Below are positions 63,471 through 64,000 of a stretch of 64,000 nt of DNA, piece by piece (the first letter of the stretch is position 1; every line of letters starts with the position of its first letter). The translations under genes and the position numbers were made by a program. The DNA comes from Ruegeria aquimaris (GTDB taxonomy: Bacteria; Pseudomonadota; Alphaproteobacteria; Rhodobacterales; Rhodobacteraceae). Under the pieces are notes generated by a model. The model had not been told where the DNA came from. It did not search any database and was given only the letters and a program-made list of their open reading frames with translations. The stretch is taken from NCBI RefSeq assembly GCF_025751555.1, contig NZ_JAOWLB010000007.1, positions 62,001-126,000 on the forward strand. Direction: 5' to 3'.

Positions 63471-63989
63471 ATGACACGATGGCTCACCCTCTGCCTTGTG
63501 GCCCTGACCCTGCCCGCCACCGCGCAAGAGGCCGAGGCGCCGATGACCTATGAGCGGCTGGGCCGCATCGTCTTTGCCCTTGACCCCGAGGCCGAGCCGC
63601 AGGGGCCGGGTTTCACGATGCGGATCGGGGGTGTTTCCATCCTTGTCGTGACCGACCAGGATGCCGACCGGATGCGGGCCATGTCGCCGATCCGCCCCGC
63701 CGAGGGGCTGACCCAGGCCGATCTGGAACGCATGATGCAGGCCAATTTCGACAGTGCGCTGGATGCCCGCTATGCCATTGCCAACGGGACCTTGTGGAGT
63801 GTGTTCATCCACGCCCTGTCGCCGCTGGAGCGGGACGAGTTCATTTCGGGGCTGGGTCAGGTGGCGAATGTGGCGCAGAGCTATGGCACGCTCTATTCCG
63901 GCGGGGCGCTGCAATATGGCGGCGGCGACAGCGGCGGCTTGCAGCGGCAACTGATCGACGAGCTTCTGAAGAAGGGCGAAGACCTTTAG
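63471..63989 (+). CDS. Exported protein of 172 residues, unknown
   Basis: The signal peptide MTRWLTLCLVALTLPATAQ is clear. The mature part carries MTYERLGRIVFALDPEAEPQGPGFTMRIGGVSILVVTDQDADRMR and a C-terminal helix with LQRQLIDELLKKGEDL. The acidic and hydrophobic layout resembles Rhodobacterales proteins of unknown role. GGAG stands before ATG 63471. It lies on the same strand behind cmk and ends near the window edge; no function is proposed. Confidence 0.8.
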   Translation: MTRWLTLCLVALTLPATAQEAEAPMTYERLGRIVFALDPEAEPQGPGFTMRIGGVSILVVTDQDADRMRAMSPIRPAEGLTQADLERMMQANFDSALDARYAIANGTLWSVFIHALSPLERDEFISGLGQVANVAQSYGTLYSGGALQYGGGDSGGLQRQLIDELLKKGEDL

Positions 63990-64000
63990 AGCGCCCCGGC

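Overview
The window is a high-GC chromosomal stretch from an alphaproteobacterium, almost certainly a member of the Rhodobacterales (Roseobacter group, Ruegeria-like). The best evidence is a SAM/SAH riboswitch in front of metK, a class known mainly from Rhodobacterales. Also consistent are the irr gene next to fabA, the fabB-fabI pair, the phoH-ybeY-corC-lnt operon and an aerobic 2-aminobenzoyl-CoA pathway. No phage, transposase, CRISPR array, rRNA or tRNA gene was seen. The left two thirds is accessory catabolism; the right third (from about 44 kb) is mostly housekeeping.

Left part. 0-5.8 kb: a partial class III aminotransferase diverges from an operon of aldehyde dehydrogenase, a phospho-lyase-type PLP enzyme, an APH-fold kinase and a Tm-1-like ATP-binding protein. 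The combination reads as kinase, ammoniophospholyase and dehydrogenase, as in hydroxylysine or ethanolamine breakdown. It is followed by a ZntR-like MerR gene with its own operator. 5.8-17.2 kb: a sulfatase/phosphonate-monoesterase, then a long minus-strand operon for 2-aminobenzoyl-CoA degradation (CoA ligase, monooxygenase/reductase, short-chain dehydrogenase, hydratase, acyl-CoA dehydrogenase, cupin, RidA-like protein, MarR regulator). It diverges from kynB-kynA, so tryptophan to anthranilate and anthranilate to CoA intermediates share one intergenic region with a long dyad. 17.4-24.7 kb: a three-subunit molybdenum hydroxylase with its own MoaD-like carrier, then a GntR gene, an Asp/Glu racemase-family gene and a divergent ThDP enzyme.

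Middle part. 24.8-29.5 kb: small stress or accessory genes, including a TetR regulator with three matching operators and a 27-codon gene. 29.6-34 kb: fadJ-like and thiolase genes with a divergent AraC regulator. 34-43.6 kb: a persulfide-sensor-like ArsR protein, an enolase-superfamily enzyme, an alcohol dehydrogenase, an MFS exporter, pcaB/pcaD with an extra hydrolase between them, and a translationally coupled dehydalogenase-type HAD, hydrolase and ammonia-lyase operon.

Right part. fabI-fabB and fabA are separated by two opposite-strand genes (sulfotransferase and an unknown). Then come irr, a LysR/PhyH pair, miaB, an OmpA protein and a lipoprotein sharing one module, phoH-ybeY-corC-lnt, metK under the riboswitch, trmB, aroA and cmk.

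Across the window a family of four stem-loop repeats (core GGCGCTGCC hairpin followed by CCGGAGTATTT) sits just behind stop codons, always in the sense orientation of the gene it follows. The hairpin stems covary between copies. This is the most unusual non-coding structure seen.
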